A stretch of 64,000 nt of DNA, taken from Malaya genurostris (lineage: Eukaryota > Arthropoda > Insecta > Diptera > Culicidae). Of the stretch, positions 21,518-33,890 are shown piece after piece. The translations under genes and the position numbers were made by a program. The notes under the pieces were generated by a model. The model searched no databases, was not told where the DNA came from, and was given only the letters and a program-made list of their open reading frames with translations. Where the stretch lies: positions 163,344,882 to 163,408,881 of the forward strand of contig NC_080570.1 in the NCBI RefSeq assembly GCF_030247185.1, given 5' to 3'. The first letter of the stretch is position 1; each line of letters begins with the position of its first letter.

Positions 21518-22059
21518 TTGACTCTGTATGCAGATATTTCCCTTTCTTTCTTGCTATCAGGAATGCCAAGTGCTAAAATATGAAAGCTGGGTCTTTCGAA
21601 AGAAAAAGTCTGATAACATTTAACGAACGATTTTAAACGATTTATTCAAATAGAACTGAAAAAAACTAGCATTTCATAGCCATAAAATTTGAAAATCATG
21701 TGAAATCTGCAAAATCTGGTAAAAGATCTGGGACGTTAGAGCGTCTGTCGAAATGAAACAAATCAGCATATGCCAGATAAATCTGGAATATTGGCAACTC
21801 TGCTAGCAATTAAACTATCGCCCTGTTTGCTGGTATGGAACACGGAGAGGAAACTTATGTAAACAAATGGAATGACAGTTTGGCTTTGTAGAGTTCTTTT
21901 TATTATTGAAATTGAGATTATTGTATAATCCGAATTTTAAGGCAAAATTGCAGGATTTTGAAGCACTTATTCGTAGGGACGGGAAAAACGATTTGTTTAC
22001 TTTTGTAAGATTTGCTCTTCTTTGAAAAACAGCTGATTTGAAATTTTTACTTGGCATTA
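21518..22059. other. Upstream of gene E
   Basis: Contains gtaaacaaatggaatgacag (21858) also found at 13658, and caaaattgcaggattttgaag (21945) also found upstream of gene C. The 272-bp MITE at 13714 sits between these two segments in the gene C copy and is absent here. Confidence 0.5.
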
Positions 22060-22375
22060 CACTCAGACAAAAAATATATGGAATTTCATAATACCTTCAT
22101 AAGATACCTTATGAAATCATGAAAATTGGAATTCCAATAAAAAGCCTTATAAAATTCATACGACATTTTTAGGAATATTGTGCGAAATTTTTATGACAAA
22201 CATAACTTCTCTCATATACTGTGGAATTCATAAGTTGTTCGTATGTGAACTATAGTAGTGATAGATGAGATGTATATTGCAGAGGTATATTATTCATATT
22301 ATTTATATGAAATGGTGATTTTGGTGATATCATAACATTTGCCTTATGATTTTCACTACTCGTTTTGCCTGAGTG
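22060..22375. mobile_element. 316-bp MITE, TA target duplication
   Basis: Left cactcagacaaaa and right ttttgcctgagtg are inverted repeats flanked by TA on both sides. The interior is AT-rich and non-coding. TA flanks fit a Tc1/mariner-derived MITE. Confidence 0.75.
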
Positions 22376-22782
22376 TAGAAATGTCAGGTCTGTTTTGATT
22401 GAAGACGTTTTCGCAGACTTTTGAAAATCATGTTTTTGACTTTTGAAAACGCCGCAGTCTTATTTTTTGCTCACTAAATCAACTTCGTGCTCCGAACTTA
22501 CAGCGAACTTAAGTATGCTGACTTTTGCTTTTTGAGTTTACAGACTTTTCAACCCTGCATGAAGATATTTGAATTTTTTACCTGGCAACTCTGCGTTGGC
22601 ATCTCTGATTATGACAGAGAAATCCAAACAATAATAAAGGATTCTTTGATCACTGATCCTTTGATCCTGCTCGTTATTGTAAGGATCATAGCAAAATTGT
22701 TTCTTTAAAAGTGATACAAGTATGTTGTGCAAGAATTACGAGTAAAAAAGGGAACAATTTAAATATTTTCTTTGTTTTCTAG
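22376..22782. other. Repeat-like sequence before gene E
   Basis: Bases 22390-22600 resemble 25190-25380 (ttttcgcagacttttgaaa, gctcactaaa, tacagcgaacttaa). The end ctagctc marks a likely splice acceptor (22781-22782) for gene E. Confidence 0.45.
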
Positions 22783-24268
22783 CTCAAAACATACCAACTA
22801 TGCTTGGGGCAATCCAGAAACAAGAGCGTCCGCTTGGTAACCTCAAGTCGGAAACTTCCATACAAACCGCCGATTTCACAAGACCATACAAATGCCACAT
22901 TTGTGATAAACGATACATTTATAAGAGGGGTCTTGCCAGGCATATCGTGCTCCATCGTAAAGAACGCCCCTTCGGTTGCGATATCTGCGGCAAAAGATTT
23001 CTCTTGAAGCAATACATTGATAAGCACATGCTTGTTCATACAAGAAATTATCAGCATGTTTGTGATGTGTGCGGCAAAGGATTCTGTTCAATTACCTACT
23101 TGACGGAGCACAAGGTCCGCCACACCGGCGAGCGACCGCATAAGTGTAACAAATGTGACAAAGATTTCTCACGTAAAAATGAGCTGAAATTGCACCTGTT
23201 GGATCATACGGAAAATTGTTTGTACAAGTGCGATTTGTGTGACAAAAAATTTCTCAACAAGGGACATTTTGTCAGTCACATACGGGTACATAGCGGCGAA
23301 CGACCCTTCAGTTGTAATATCTGCGGCAGAGATTATCCTGAGCAAGTTCAGCTGACCGCTCATATGTCCGTTCATACTGGCAAATTTCAGCACACCTGTG
23401 ATGTGTGTGGCAAAGGCTATAACACCACACATCTATTGCGAAAACACATGGTGAAACATGTCACCATGCCATCGGACAGGTACTTTCTGTAGACTTTTTA
23501 CTAATGAAATCGTTAAGTTTGATGTCGCGTAAATGAATTCTCATTTTTTAGCAAACAATCGTTACCAGAGATCAAAGTGCGGAACGATGGGGAATCCAAC
23601 AATCAACAATTAGTGCATCAATGTGAATTGTGTGGAAAACGATTTCAACGTAAAAGCTACCTTGCCCGACACTATCAGGCACACAGTGACAGCTTGTCAG
23701 TCAGTTGTGATATCTGTGACAAAAAATTCTCCAGCAAGAATAGCTTAACCATCCACATGTTCACCCACACGGGTAATCATCGGTTCAAATGTGATGTGTG
23801 CGGTAAAGGATTCACTGCCAATTGTAACTTGATGTCTCACAAACGTGTTCATACCGGTGAGCGGCCTTTCGAATGCACCGTTTGTGGAAAAACTTTTCAA
23901 CTCAAGTCGAACTTGAATGCGCACAAGTTCATTCATTCGGACGAGCGGCAATTTAAATGTAACATCTGCGACAAAGATTTTACCCATAAACAGATTCTGA
24001 ACAGGCACATGTTTATTCATACCGGTGAATTCCAGCACAAATGTAATGAATGTGGTAAAGGGTTTGTGGCTGCTGCAACCTTGAGGAAACACATGCTTAA
24101 ACATGCGGACGGGTCCCTACGCAGGTGAGATGATTCTACCATTTTATTGTCTATTACAACAAATTTGTTGAACCAACTACATTTGTTTTTGTTTGCAGCA
24201 AGAAAGGAATTGATAGGGACGAAAAACTACCAGATCCAGGCACAACCAAACAGGAAGTCTTCGAGTAA
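22783..24268 (+). CDS. C2H2 zinc-finger protein E, 13 fingers, three exons
   Basis: Coding exons are 22783-23479, 23552-24124 and 24199-24268, joined by GT-AG introns of 72 and 74 nt, both phase 2. The frame is open from the acceptor at 22782. The first ATG is at 22800 and may be the start, or an upstream exon may exist. The N-terminus contains LKSE (psi-K-x-E). Exon 1 has seven fingers, exon 2 has six, and the last exon encodes an acidic tail (TTKQEVFE) ending at TAA 24266-24268. It is probably a nuclear DNA-binding regulator. It shares finger order and exon boundaries with broken gene B, so it is the intact sister of that copy. All fingers keep their Cys and His residues. Confidence 0.9.
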
Positions 24269-25744
24269 CTTATTAAATCAGAAGAACCAGAAAAAAAACT
24301 AAAAGAAATGCTTGCCCGATAAATTTATTGAATGATTAGATTCGTTGAAGAAGCTCACTGTTGTGTTCTTACTATCTCGTTAGAAATTTAACAGACTTTC
24401 AATATATACGTTACGGAAAGTGGACCAAGCCATGCTTGTTTTTGGTGGGGCACGTTCACAGAGATTCACACTGAATTTTAATTCGCAAACTAACGGAGCG
24501 TTTGACATGTAGAGGGCGTGCTAGCGCATATGACGAAGATGACATCAAAACAAAGGTTTATTTGCCATTTACAGAACTGATTGAGTACTGCCATAATTCC
24601 GTGCACGAAGGCTAAATTTTTTAACCTGGACCTTCTTTATTGTCATTGTGAATGCAATTCTTACTATTTTCTACATGATTTTAATAATGTTTTTAGAGGT
24701 TGCGTAATCGAAGATAAACTGAAGATTACAATGTCGCATCAAGCGAAAACGACATAATAATGTAATTTTATTGACCCTAACTCGACTAACTCTTGTAAAA
24801 TGTTATGGAAACAATACAAGCTAGAAAGGAAGGAAGCAATGATTTGCTTATTTTATTGACTCAAATTCTTCTTGGAATGAGACAAATATAAAGAAGTATG
24901 GTCATAGACATGACGCATGTAGCGATCAGACGCTTGTTGTTTTGCTTCAAAACACTGAAACTGACAGTGAACTACTTGTCATGTTCTTAGCATTCAAATA
25001 AAAACTACCCATTATTTGACTTGACGGAAAATAAAAACTACCCATTATTTGACTCATTTATACTTAATTTTGAGTTCTTTTAAATATTTTTCTTTTCATT
25101 CGCTGCTTCCATTGTCAAAATACAAAGAGCAAAACCACCCAACAGCGTGAGTTGCGTTCAATAAGCTAAAACTAGGTAATTTCAATTTCAGTAATTTCAG
25201 GTTGAAAATCACGTTTTTCGCAGACATATGTCAAAATTCACGACTTTTGAAATCGACGCGGTCGTGTTTTTTCGCTCGCTAAACTACTTCCGTGCATTTA
25301 TTATTTATAGCGAACTTAAAGTCCGCAAACTTTTTCAACTCTGCCCGAGCATATTTGTTATTTGCACCTACCATCTCTAGTTTCAACAGACATCGCAGCC
25401 CATTCATAGCGTACAGAACCATATGGTATGACTGTTGATACGATCCTACTTACACTATGAATCCTTCCAGGTCGGGCCTCGAACATACGACAGCTGACGG
25501 CTTGTAAGAGCCGGGTGGGTAATGTCAGAGACGTGAATATGAATAATTTTCTCTAATTTAATGATGTGACACATGGGCTGAAAAGTTCCGGGCCTAACAC
25601 ATAGATAGCGTTAGTATTATTGCCGTCACCTTTTTTCAGTTAATACAAACCTTTAGAAGACAGCTGTTAAAATTTCATGATAATATATTTATTAGTTTGT
25701 GAGTTATTGTTCTAAGAGTGACGCTTACTTACCTTACCTAACAG
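24269..25744. other. Intergenic, repeats only
   Basis: Holds a MITE end (tcaagcgaaaacgacataa at about 24739) of the tgtcgttttcg family, a short direct repeat of aaaataaaaactacccatta (about 24998 and 25028), a copy of the 22390-22600 sequence at 25190-25380, and a ggtgggtaatgtcagagac motif at 25516. No gene recognised. Confidence 0.5.
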
Positions 25745-26890
25745 TTATAGGCCTGGGGTGTCCTTTGCTGTATCAAGCATACGTCTCCACATAACTCGGT
25801 CCATGGCTGCTCGTCGCCGGCCACTCAAGGCACGGATGCTTCTGAGATCACCCTCCACTTGATCGATCCACCTTGCTCGCGGCGCTCCTCTTCTTCTTGT
25901 ACCAGTCGGATTAGATTCAAGAACCACTTTCACTGGGCTGTCGTCCGACATCCTGGATTATGTTGGCAGAGGACCAACGTGCCCTCAGTGTTTTAGAAAG
26001 AAAGGTACTGAGTACCAGCTATGGTGGAGTGCTGATGGAAGACGGAACGTGGAGACGGCGTATGAATCACGAATTGCAACAGCTACTAGGAGAACCACCT
26101 ATCGTACGGACAGCTAAAATCGGACGTATACGGTGGGCTGGCCATGTCACATGTCACATGGCCAGCCCACCGTATACGTCCGATTTTAGCTGTCCGTACG
26201 ATAGGTGGTTCTCCTAGTAGCTGTTGCAATTCGTGATTCATACGCCGTCTCCACGTTCCGTCTTCCATCAGCACTCCACCATAGCTGGTACTCAGTACCT
26301 TTCTTTCTAAAACACTGAGGGCACGTTGGTCCTCTGCCAACATAATCCAGGTCTCGTGGCCGTGAGCGTTTTGTGGATGGTCAATTTCGTGCGGTGGCGT
26401 ACTGTTCTAGATCGAAATTTTTTTCTGATTCCAAAGTACGCACGATTCCCTGCCAAAATACGTCTATGAATTTCTCTGCTGGTGTCTTTATCGGCGGTCA
26501 CCAGTGAGCCCAAATACACAAACTCGTCAACCACCTCGATATCGTCACCGTATATTAATATTCGTGGTGGGAGGCGTAGTGTTTCTTCTCTAGAGCCTCT
26601 TCCTCTCATGTATTTTTTTTTCGACACATTTATGGCCAGCCCGATACGCCTAGCTTCAGCTTCCACTCCGATGTAGGTTTCCGGCATCTTTTCAAGGTTA
26701 CGTGTCACAATATCAATAACGTCAGCGAAGCCAAAAAGTTGTACGGACTTTCGGAAGATCGTGCCACTCGTGTCGATCCTCGCTCTTCGAATCACACCTT
26801 CCAGGGCAATATTGAACAGGATACAAGAAAGTCCATCACCTTGACGTAGCCCTCTCCGAGATTCGAAGGGACTCGAAAGCGTCTCAGAAT
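25745..26890 (-). mobile_element. Non-LTR retrotransposon 3' part, dead, with internal palindrome
   Basis: The minus strand reads reverse-transcriptase C-terminal sequence: a degenerate catalytic box (FGFADVIDIV, where FADD is expected), VDEFVYLGSLVTADKD, AEDQRALSVLERKVL, TAKIGRIRWAGHV, then MSDDSPVKVVLESNPTGTRR and RWIDQVEGDLRSI. Frames shift at about 26345 and 26800. Between the WAGHV and MSDDS parts lies an inverted copy of the preceding 200 bp (25952-26151). Confidence 0.85.
25952..26351. repeat. 400-bp near-perfect palindrome
   Basis: 25952-26151 is the reverse complement of 26152-26351, with one mismatch seen next to the centre (c at 26148). The same protein fragment (AEDQRALSVLERKVLS) can therefore be read on both strands, at 25960 forward and 26343 backward. 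Confidence 0.9.
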
Positions 26891-26914
26891 TTCGTGTTTT
26901 AATTTTACACTGTT

Positions 26915-27860
26915 TCTTGATGGAAAAAAATATCGTTCAAGTGAAGCAATGGCTTGAAAAGTGTTATGGAGACTCCGCTCCATCAGAAACAACAGGAAAA
27001 CGTTGGTTTGCTGACTTCAAACGTGGTCGTAGAGACACCGATGATGCAGAACGCAGTGTACGTCCAAATGAGGCAGTAACACCAGAAAACATTTAAAAAA
27101 TCCACAAAATCGTTTTGAATGATCGAAAAGTGAAGCTGCGTGAGTCAGCTGACATCGTAAGGATATAAAAAGAACGTGTTGGCTTTATATTGCGTTGGAC
27201 CAAAAGTGTGTTGATGATTCTGAGCAGTGTTTGGCCATGTTTAAACGTAACAAACCGAAATTTTTGCGTCGATATGTGACAATGGATGAAACATGGATTC
27301 ATCTTTTCACTCCGGAATCAAAACGATCGTCATCTGAGTGAACAGCAACTGGTGAACGTAGTCCGAAAGCACCTCAATCGGCTGGAAATGTTATGGTCTC
27401 GGTATTTTGGCGTTATGTAATATTTATCAACTATCTTGAGAAAAAAAATACCATTAAAAGTGAATATTATATAGCGTTATTGGAGCGTTTGAAGGCAGAA
27501 ATTGCAAAGAGACGACCGCATATGGCGAAGAAAGAAAATTTGTTTCATCAAGACAACGCACCGTGTCACAAATCAAAACAAAACAATGGCAAAACTACAT
27601 AAATTGAACTTCGAATTGCTTCCACATCCACCGTATTCGCCTGAATCGGCTCCCAGAGACTACTGATCGTTCGCAGACTTGAAAAAAATGCTCACCAATA
27701 AGAAATTTTGCACGAATGAAGAGGTTATCGCTGAAACTGAGGCCTTTTTTAAGGCAAAAGATAAATCGTTCTACAAAAGTGGTTAGAGCGGCGCTGGAAT
27801 GATTTTCAATGAAAAGGCGAAACCGAAAACTGTATATTGGTGCATTCAAAACGGCGACGT
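26915..27860 (+). pseudogene. Mariner transposase pseudogene
   Basis: The translation resembles mariner transposase in order: VKQWLEKCYGDSAPSET, RWFADFKRGRRDTDDAERS, HKIVLNDRKVKLRES, then VTMDETWIH-like sequence in a shifted frame (about 27270-27300). It continues with EYYIALLERLKAEIAKRRPH, FHQDNAPCHKS and a C-terminal FADLKKML / EEVIAET region. Stops at about 27096 and 27166 and several frame changes inactivate it. It abuts the non-LTR remnant at about 26890. Confidence 0.9.
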
Positions 27861-30440
27861 ACTCAAAAAAAAAAGATTTTTGTCAGTAATATTTTCCTGC
27901 ACATGGCGCAGTGTCAGAGTTGCCATCTATTCGAGAAGTACAAAACAGTGGAAGATATTTTGGGAAAATTCAGGATTGTCATCACTTTGTTATCTCTAAA
28001 GCGAAACAAAACAGCGTACCAAGAATGAATTCCATGTTTTGACAAAACAACAAGACTCAACTGTAGGCTAAAATTTAGACAGGACAAGGTAAAAAAAATA
28101 CTAGATAAGCGAAGCTAATGAAAGATTGTCTTTGTTTTCAGTTTATTTTTCAACGTAGTTTTATCCATTCGCGTTTCGTTCACGCGTTAGGCCTCAGCAA
28201 AAGCGCACAGTTACTAGATGTTGCTATTCTACTGCTAGCTAATTTCTAATGGTAAAAGTCCTACTGTAAGAGTCAACGAGAAAGCAGATAAAATGAAGCA
28301 GCTTAGTTTCAGTATGCGAAGGACCGTCAAGAAGCATTGACTGACTGCAGGGGGTTGTAAGTTTTTGTAAGATTTTTTTATTTAATCATGTAACTTTTTT
28401 TTTTCCTTTGGTTTGTTTGGTTTTGCTTGAAATAATTTCACCTTTTTCTCTTTGTATCACTTTAAATAATCAATGTTTTTTTTTTCTTATGTTGTTATAT
28501 TTTTCACTTGAGAAGGTATGCTCGTTTGTTAGCAGGTGAGAGTTTTAAGAGATTTTTATTTGTTTGACTTTCGTTACACACACATATAGGAATCTGAGAA
28601 CAAGTTTTCTTCCGATTTTCTTCAGTTTTCTGTCAGTTAGTTTAATAGAAACGGATTGCCCATCATCAAGATCTTGTGTTTATGAGAGTAGTGTTGCAGT
28701 CTGTTGAACAAAGTTTCTTGATTTATTTTTTGCCTGTTTGTGGTTTATTAAGTTTTTTTTGTGTATTCATTCTATGCTAGGTTTGTCAGGTTGGCGTGAA
28801 GTGCGAGTGTTTACTAATCCACAGAAGTCCTGATAGTTACTTATCTTTAATGTTAGCTGTCATTTCGTGTGGAATGTGAAAATTAGGGGAACCACACCAT
28901 AAATTCAATAGTAAGTGCATTTCCATACCAGAAAGTAGTTTTAGTGTTCCCCTACTTTCCAGTAGATGGCGCCTTTGGCGTGCCTGATATTTAGTTTCCA
29001 GAACATAACCCCCCTATTGTGACAAAAGTGATTAATATTGAATAATTATCAAGCATATTCATATTGCTTTTTTATGCATTTGATACAAAAAAACAATACC
29101 TCTGACTCATTCGTAAAATAACATTAAAAATATCACTCGCCAAACAGGCATTCCGTAGCGAGCAAATGAATATTTTATTAATGGAATCCACCTACACCAC
29201 CCTGGGCTGTGCACACAACCTATTCAACAGACCGTCGTGGGTCTCGGGTGTAAATACAAACGAGATTGAAAGGTGGCGCCAAGTGCATCAGGCTATTAAA
29301 TCCAGCGTCGGTCGGTCGGTCGGTCGGTCGTTCGAGTTCATTCTAGGCTAGCTAAAAAGGCATCGTGGAAATAAAAAGACGAAACGGAAACGTTTCCGAA
29401 ATTGTACTCTTTCATTTCCGGTGTTGCGAACAAACATTCTCCCACTTCACGTAGTAGAATCCATAGTGTAGGAAGCCATTAGCCAGTTTCCAACCATCGT
29501 CGCGACGTCTGCGGAGGAAAATCTATGCGCAACTTTGACATTTATTTCCAACTCGCCTGCCATCTTTAAGGATTATATTACCCCAACAACAATATTTCAT
29601 TCAGTTATCGATTCCGGTTTTGGATACTCTTTCGTATGTTTCTGCCAGTGGATTTTTTCAATCAATTTCTTCGGAAACGTCGCGACCGCCCATTCACTGC
29701 AATTATTTATCACCATTAACCACTGCATTCTCGCGGCCAACTGCGATGTTTCACACGGCGAGGGTCAACAGTCCTATTCTGCCTGACCGGGAGCTGGTTG
29801 CAATGAAGCTTTGTGTAGAAGCTCAACAAAGGTGGAAAGAATGCAATTTCAGAAAATTTTTCTCCATGAAACGGCCAAACGGCCGATTGTGGACGGCAGG
29901 TGGAACGACACAACTATGGCCGAAAGCCAAAGTGCCGATGTCGGTGTCTGCCGGGCAATAATAATAGCTTTTGTCTGTGTCGCCCCCTCTCATTCTGCTT
30001 AACGAGTGTCAAATTTTTACATCCATTCAAGGGTGCCAAAGTTGTGTGCATTTTGCATCTCGCTAGCTAACAATGATAAATTACAGATCGAGGAGCATTT
30101 TTTTTTTTAATTTTTATGTTCAATTGTTTCTTATTTTTCTATGGAATCTGGCTGTAATCACAATGTGCGGACTTTTTCAAGCTAGAAGGATGAACTGTTT
30201 CAAACCACAGATTCTTTTATTCAGTAACACACCGGAGATGAACTCAAACGCTGTGAACTGGACATGCAGTCAGAATGCTAAATTCGATGGACATAATAAC
30301 TGAATGCCGATTCGTTAAAAGTCAGTTCACCATTTGACAAAAGGTCGATTCGACATTTTCAAAATTCAAGTCAATTGAACACTCAACTAGTTATCGTGGA
30401 ATACACTGAAGTCATTTTTTATGTGAGTTTACGTACCGCA
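27861..30440. other. Intergenic, no gene recognised
   Basis: AT-rich with T-runs. A (ggtc)n microsatellite lies at 29309-29332. Several short ORFs overlap at 29535-30300 in different frames with no recognisable domain and no splice support. Confidence 0.5.
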
Positions 30441-30560
30441 TGAAAAAACCGCATAACTCTGAAACTTCGCATAAAAAAAAACCGCATAACTCTGAAACTT
30501 CGCATAAAAACTGCATAACTCTGAAAATTCGCATAAAAAAAGACCGCGTAAAAAAAGACC
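30441..30560. repeat. Minisatellite, unit about 30-34 bp
   Basis: The unit ccgcataactctgaaacttc plus gcataaaa(n) is repeated about 3.5 times with variable A-run length. Confidence 0.8.
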
Positions 30561-31505
30561 TTATGTATGTGTAAACAAACATTGCACAGATTTGTAAGAA
30601 TGAAAATTTCAAAAAGGTGAGCTGACTCCAATGATTGCAAAGCGTTACATTATAATAACTCTTTGGTGTACCACAATCAACCGGACGACAAATATTTCCG
30701 TTCCGATGACTAGCAGCACTAGTCTACCGATGCAAAAAGGTGGGTGGGTAATGTCAGAGACATAACTGGATTGCGTGAATGCGAATAAAACTGACATGCT
30801 TTTTCCACACATTCGAATATCAATAATCGTTTGTATTCAGGAACTGGAACTGAATTAAAGAACTAAATTCGGAGCCTAGGACTGGCTTCGAATTTAGTTG
30901 CAAAATTCAGATCTAGATTTCAAATTTTGAATTTCGTTTCAGAATTCAGAAGTTGGATTCCTGAATCAGATCCCGGTTTCAAAAATCTAATTCCAGAATC
31001 TAGGATTGGGACTTAGTTTTAACGTTTGATACTTTAATCAGGAGCTAAATTTTGAAACTGAATTCTAAACCTTATTAGGTTCAAAATTCAGGTGGACTAG
31101 ATTCAGAATTCAGCTTCAAAATCCAGTTGTATAATTCAGTTCAGAAGACCCGTCGTTGTTGCTGTTGCGGAAGGTCCTCACAATGACGTCCGGTCCCTTC
31201 AAAGCGCACAAGAAGCAATGATCGATCTTCGACCACGGTTGACCTTTTTCACTCGTTCAGTTGGTTGTCCTCATTTTTTTCCAAAATTTTGAGAAGATTA
31301 ATTTTTTAGTTGTGTATGACCATCTCACACTATTGAAAATCTAATCATAAATTTCTGATCATATTCCTGATGGTATGAAGAAAACATTATTCTGTCGCGT
31401 TGAGTACAGTTCGAGATATTCATGATTAAGTTCTACTCATTCTTCAACAGGACGAATTTAGGAAAGGCGCTCCATAGTAAAATAAGACGTATTCACGTCA
31501 AAAGC

Positions 31506-31788
31506 AGGGATGCCAGGTTCACAGATTAATCTGTGTTTCTCAGATTTTCAACTTTCTGCACAGATTTGAAAAATGGCACAAATTTCAGAAAATGATCACA
31601 AACTTTCACAGATTCTGCAATCGATTACAGATTTTTTTAAATTGATCACAGTTTAGCACCAAAAAGTACAGAGCGCTCACCAAAATGATTCTGCTCAGCT
31701 ATTATGACACGGGAGACGTGCACAGATTTTGCACAGACAGGTTTTTGGCTTGATCACAGACTTTTGAAAAAATGACCTGGCATCTCTG
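31506..31788. mobile_element. MITE-like element nested in the 3.2-kb element
   Basis: Ends agggatgccaggt and acctggcatctct are inverted repeats. The interior repeats cacagatt/aatctgtg motifs. Confidence 0.65.
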
Positions 31789-32479
31789 GTCAAAATAGCA
31801 ATTTTACAATCATTTTTTTTACCGTGTAAGACATTTGTCAAATTTATCCTCGGCGAATTGACTCATCCGGCGAGATGTCATTTGACGAATTGACGTTCGG
31901 TGAAATGACTTCACAATGAAACGTCATTATGCATCGATTGTAATGGATGTGGAAACTTTCTCGGCTTCATGGTTCCACCCCAACATCGTTAACATTTTCA
32001 TTGTCACTTCACCAGTGAATTACAGTACGTAAGGTTGTAAGGTAAGGTCCGATAACCTATAGTCTCTATCCTCGAATCATATTTTTTATTCTTTTTCAAT
32101 TTTTACCTCAAATTGACTAGGAACAACGAGTATTTCTTTAGTAGTACAGTAGGGCCGAGTTTTGCTATGGGAATATTTGTACTCAATCTGGTTAGAATTT
32201 TGAAGTGAATTGGGTAGAATTTTATCGTAAATATCTCAAGTTATACTAAATTCAACAACATTATTTTTTCTCCATTTTATTAGAAATAAGATCAGCAATT
32301 TATGATTCAATTTTCAACAGTGTGCGATAACCATAAATAACTCAAACATTGTCTTTGGCAACAATGACAAAAACTCACCTCGTATTAGCTCACACTCTTA
32401 TTTGCGTTGCGAATAGTCGTCTTCAAGCAGTAATAATTAAAACAGACCATCGATATGGTGTGAAACTGAATTCTAGAGC

Positions 32480-33225
32480 TGAATTTTGGGACTGAATTTA
32501 GAACCTGAATTCTGATCCATCTGAGTTCTGTACTTAATTTAAGGTAATGAATTCTGTTCCAGAACTTATTTTCAGAATACAGGATCAAAAGAATCTTGAA
32601 TTCTAACTCTGGTTACTGAAACTGGTATCTTGACTAGATTTTGAAACTGAAGTTAGTGCTTTAAGTTCGAAATTCGTATCCAGATTTCTGATTCAGATAT
32701 GAATTCTAGATAAGGATTCTGAAACAAAATTTTAGATTTGAACTCCCAAATAGAATTTTGGAACTGACTTCTAGATCAGAGTTTATTTGCTGAATCCAGT
32801 TTTAGAATTTCATCCAGTATTCAGTTTAGCATTTTATTCCTAAATTCAGTTTCAGAATTCACTACCAGAATTAAAAATCAGAATGCTGTAACTTAGGTTC
32901 TGGAACTAGATTTTGGAATTGAATTTAGAACTTGAATTCTGATCCATCTGAGTTCTGCACTTAATTTAAGGTAATGAATTCTGTTCCAGAATATATTTTC
33001 AGAATACAGGATCAAAAGTGAAAACTAAGAATCTGGTTTCTTGACTATATTTTGAAACTGAAGTTAGCGCTTTAAGTTCGAAATTCGTATCCAGATTTCT
33101 GATTCAGATATGAATTCTAGATAAGGATTCTGAAACAAAATTTTAGATTTGAACTCCAAAATAGAATTTTGGAACTGACTTCTGGACCAGAGTTTATTTC
33201 CTGAATCCAGTTTCAGAATTTACTT
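32480..33225. repeat. Direct duplication, about 330 bp, offset 411-427 bp
   Basis: The segment from tctgatccatctgagttctg at 32511 recurs at 32938. The segment aactcccaaatagaattttgg at about 32741 recurs at 33152. The copies are roughly 90% or more alike, with small indels. Confidence 0.8.
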
Positions 33226-33890
33226 TCAGAATCCAGTTTCTGAATTTAATTCCTAAATTCAGTTTCAGAATTCACTACCAGAATTCATAATCAGAATGCT
33301 GGAATTGAATTCGGAATTTCTGTTCTGGAACTAGATTTTGGAACTGAATTCAGTTCCTCAATTTAGGTTCGGAATTTAAGTTCAGTTCCAGAATTCTAGA
33401 ACTAAATTGGTCAACTTTTCACTTATTCTTGATCTGGAATCCAAACTTGAATTTTGCAGCTGAATTTGGAGTCAGTCTCACGTACTGAATTCATTTCTTT
33501 GATTCAGTTCCAATTCCTAAAAATATCCAGAAATTCAGGAACTCGTGTAGACAAATAAATTGTGGCAAAAAGTACAGAACAGTTGTAAACATCGTATAAA
33601 TTTCACAAATCGAAGTTTCTCGGAACCATCCGCAGTTTTTCACGACTGCGTATATAAATCTACAAAAAAAAAACAATTATAATATTGTGTATTGTATTGT
33701 TTTACTCTTTATTTGTGTGATGCATCGTTATAGTTTTGAAAGCGAAGCAGTAAAGGTTGCAAAATTCTTGCAATCAATCAACTAATACGAACGATTATTG
33801 ATATTCGGAAGAGCAAACAGAAGTCAGTTTCATTTGTATTCTCGTCGTCCAGTTATTTCTCTGACATTACCCATCCGCCTTTTTATTAAA

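Larger units (their letters stand above)
30716..33890. mobile_element. 3.2-kb non-coding element with >100-bp terminal inverted repeats
   Basis: 30716-30836 and 33775-33890 are inverted imperfect copies. Shared motifs include gggtaatgtcagaga, ataactgg, aaactgac and cgaatatcaataatcgtt. The interior has no coding sequence. Most of it is a loose repetition of gaattc/ctgaa/cagaat motifs, plus a nested MITE at 31506. A lone ggtgggtaatgtcagagac motif also occurs at 25516. Confidence 0.7.

Noticed and set aside
29535..30303. Overlapping plus-strand ORFs
   Set aside because: Three frames are open at once with no recognisable domain or conserved start.
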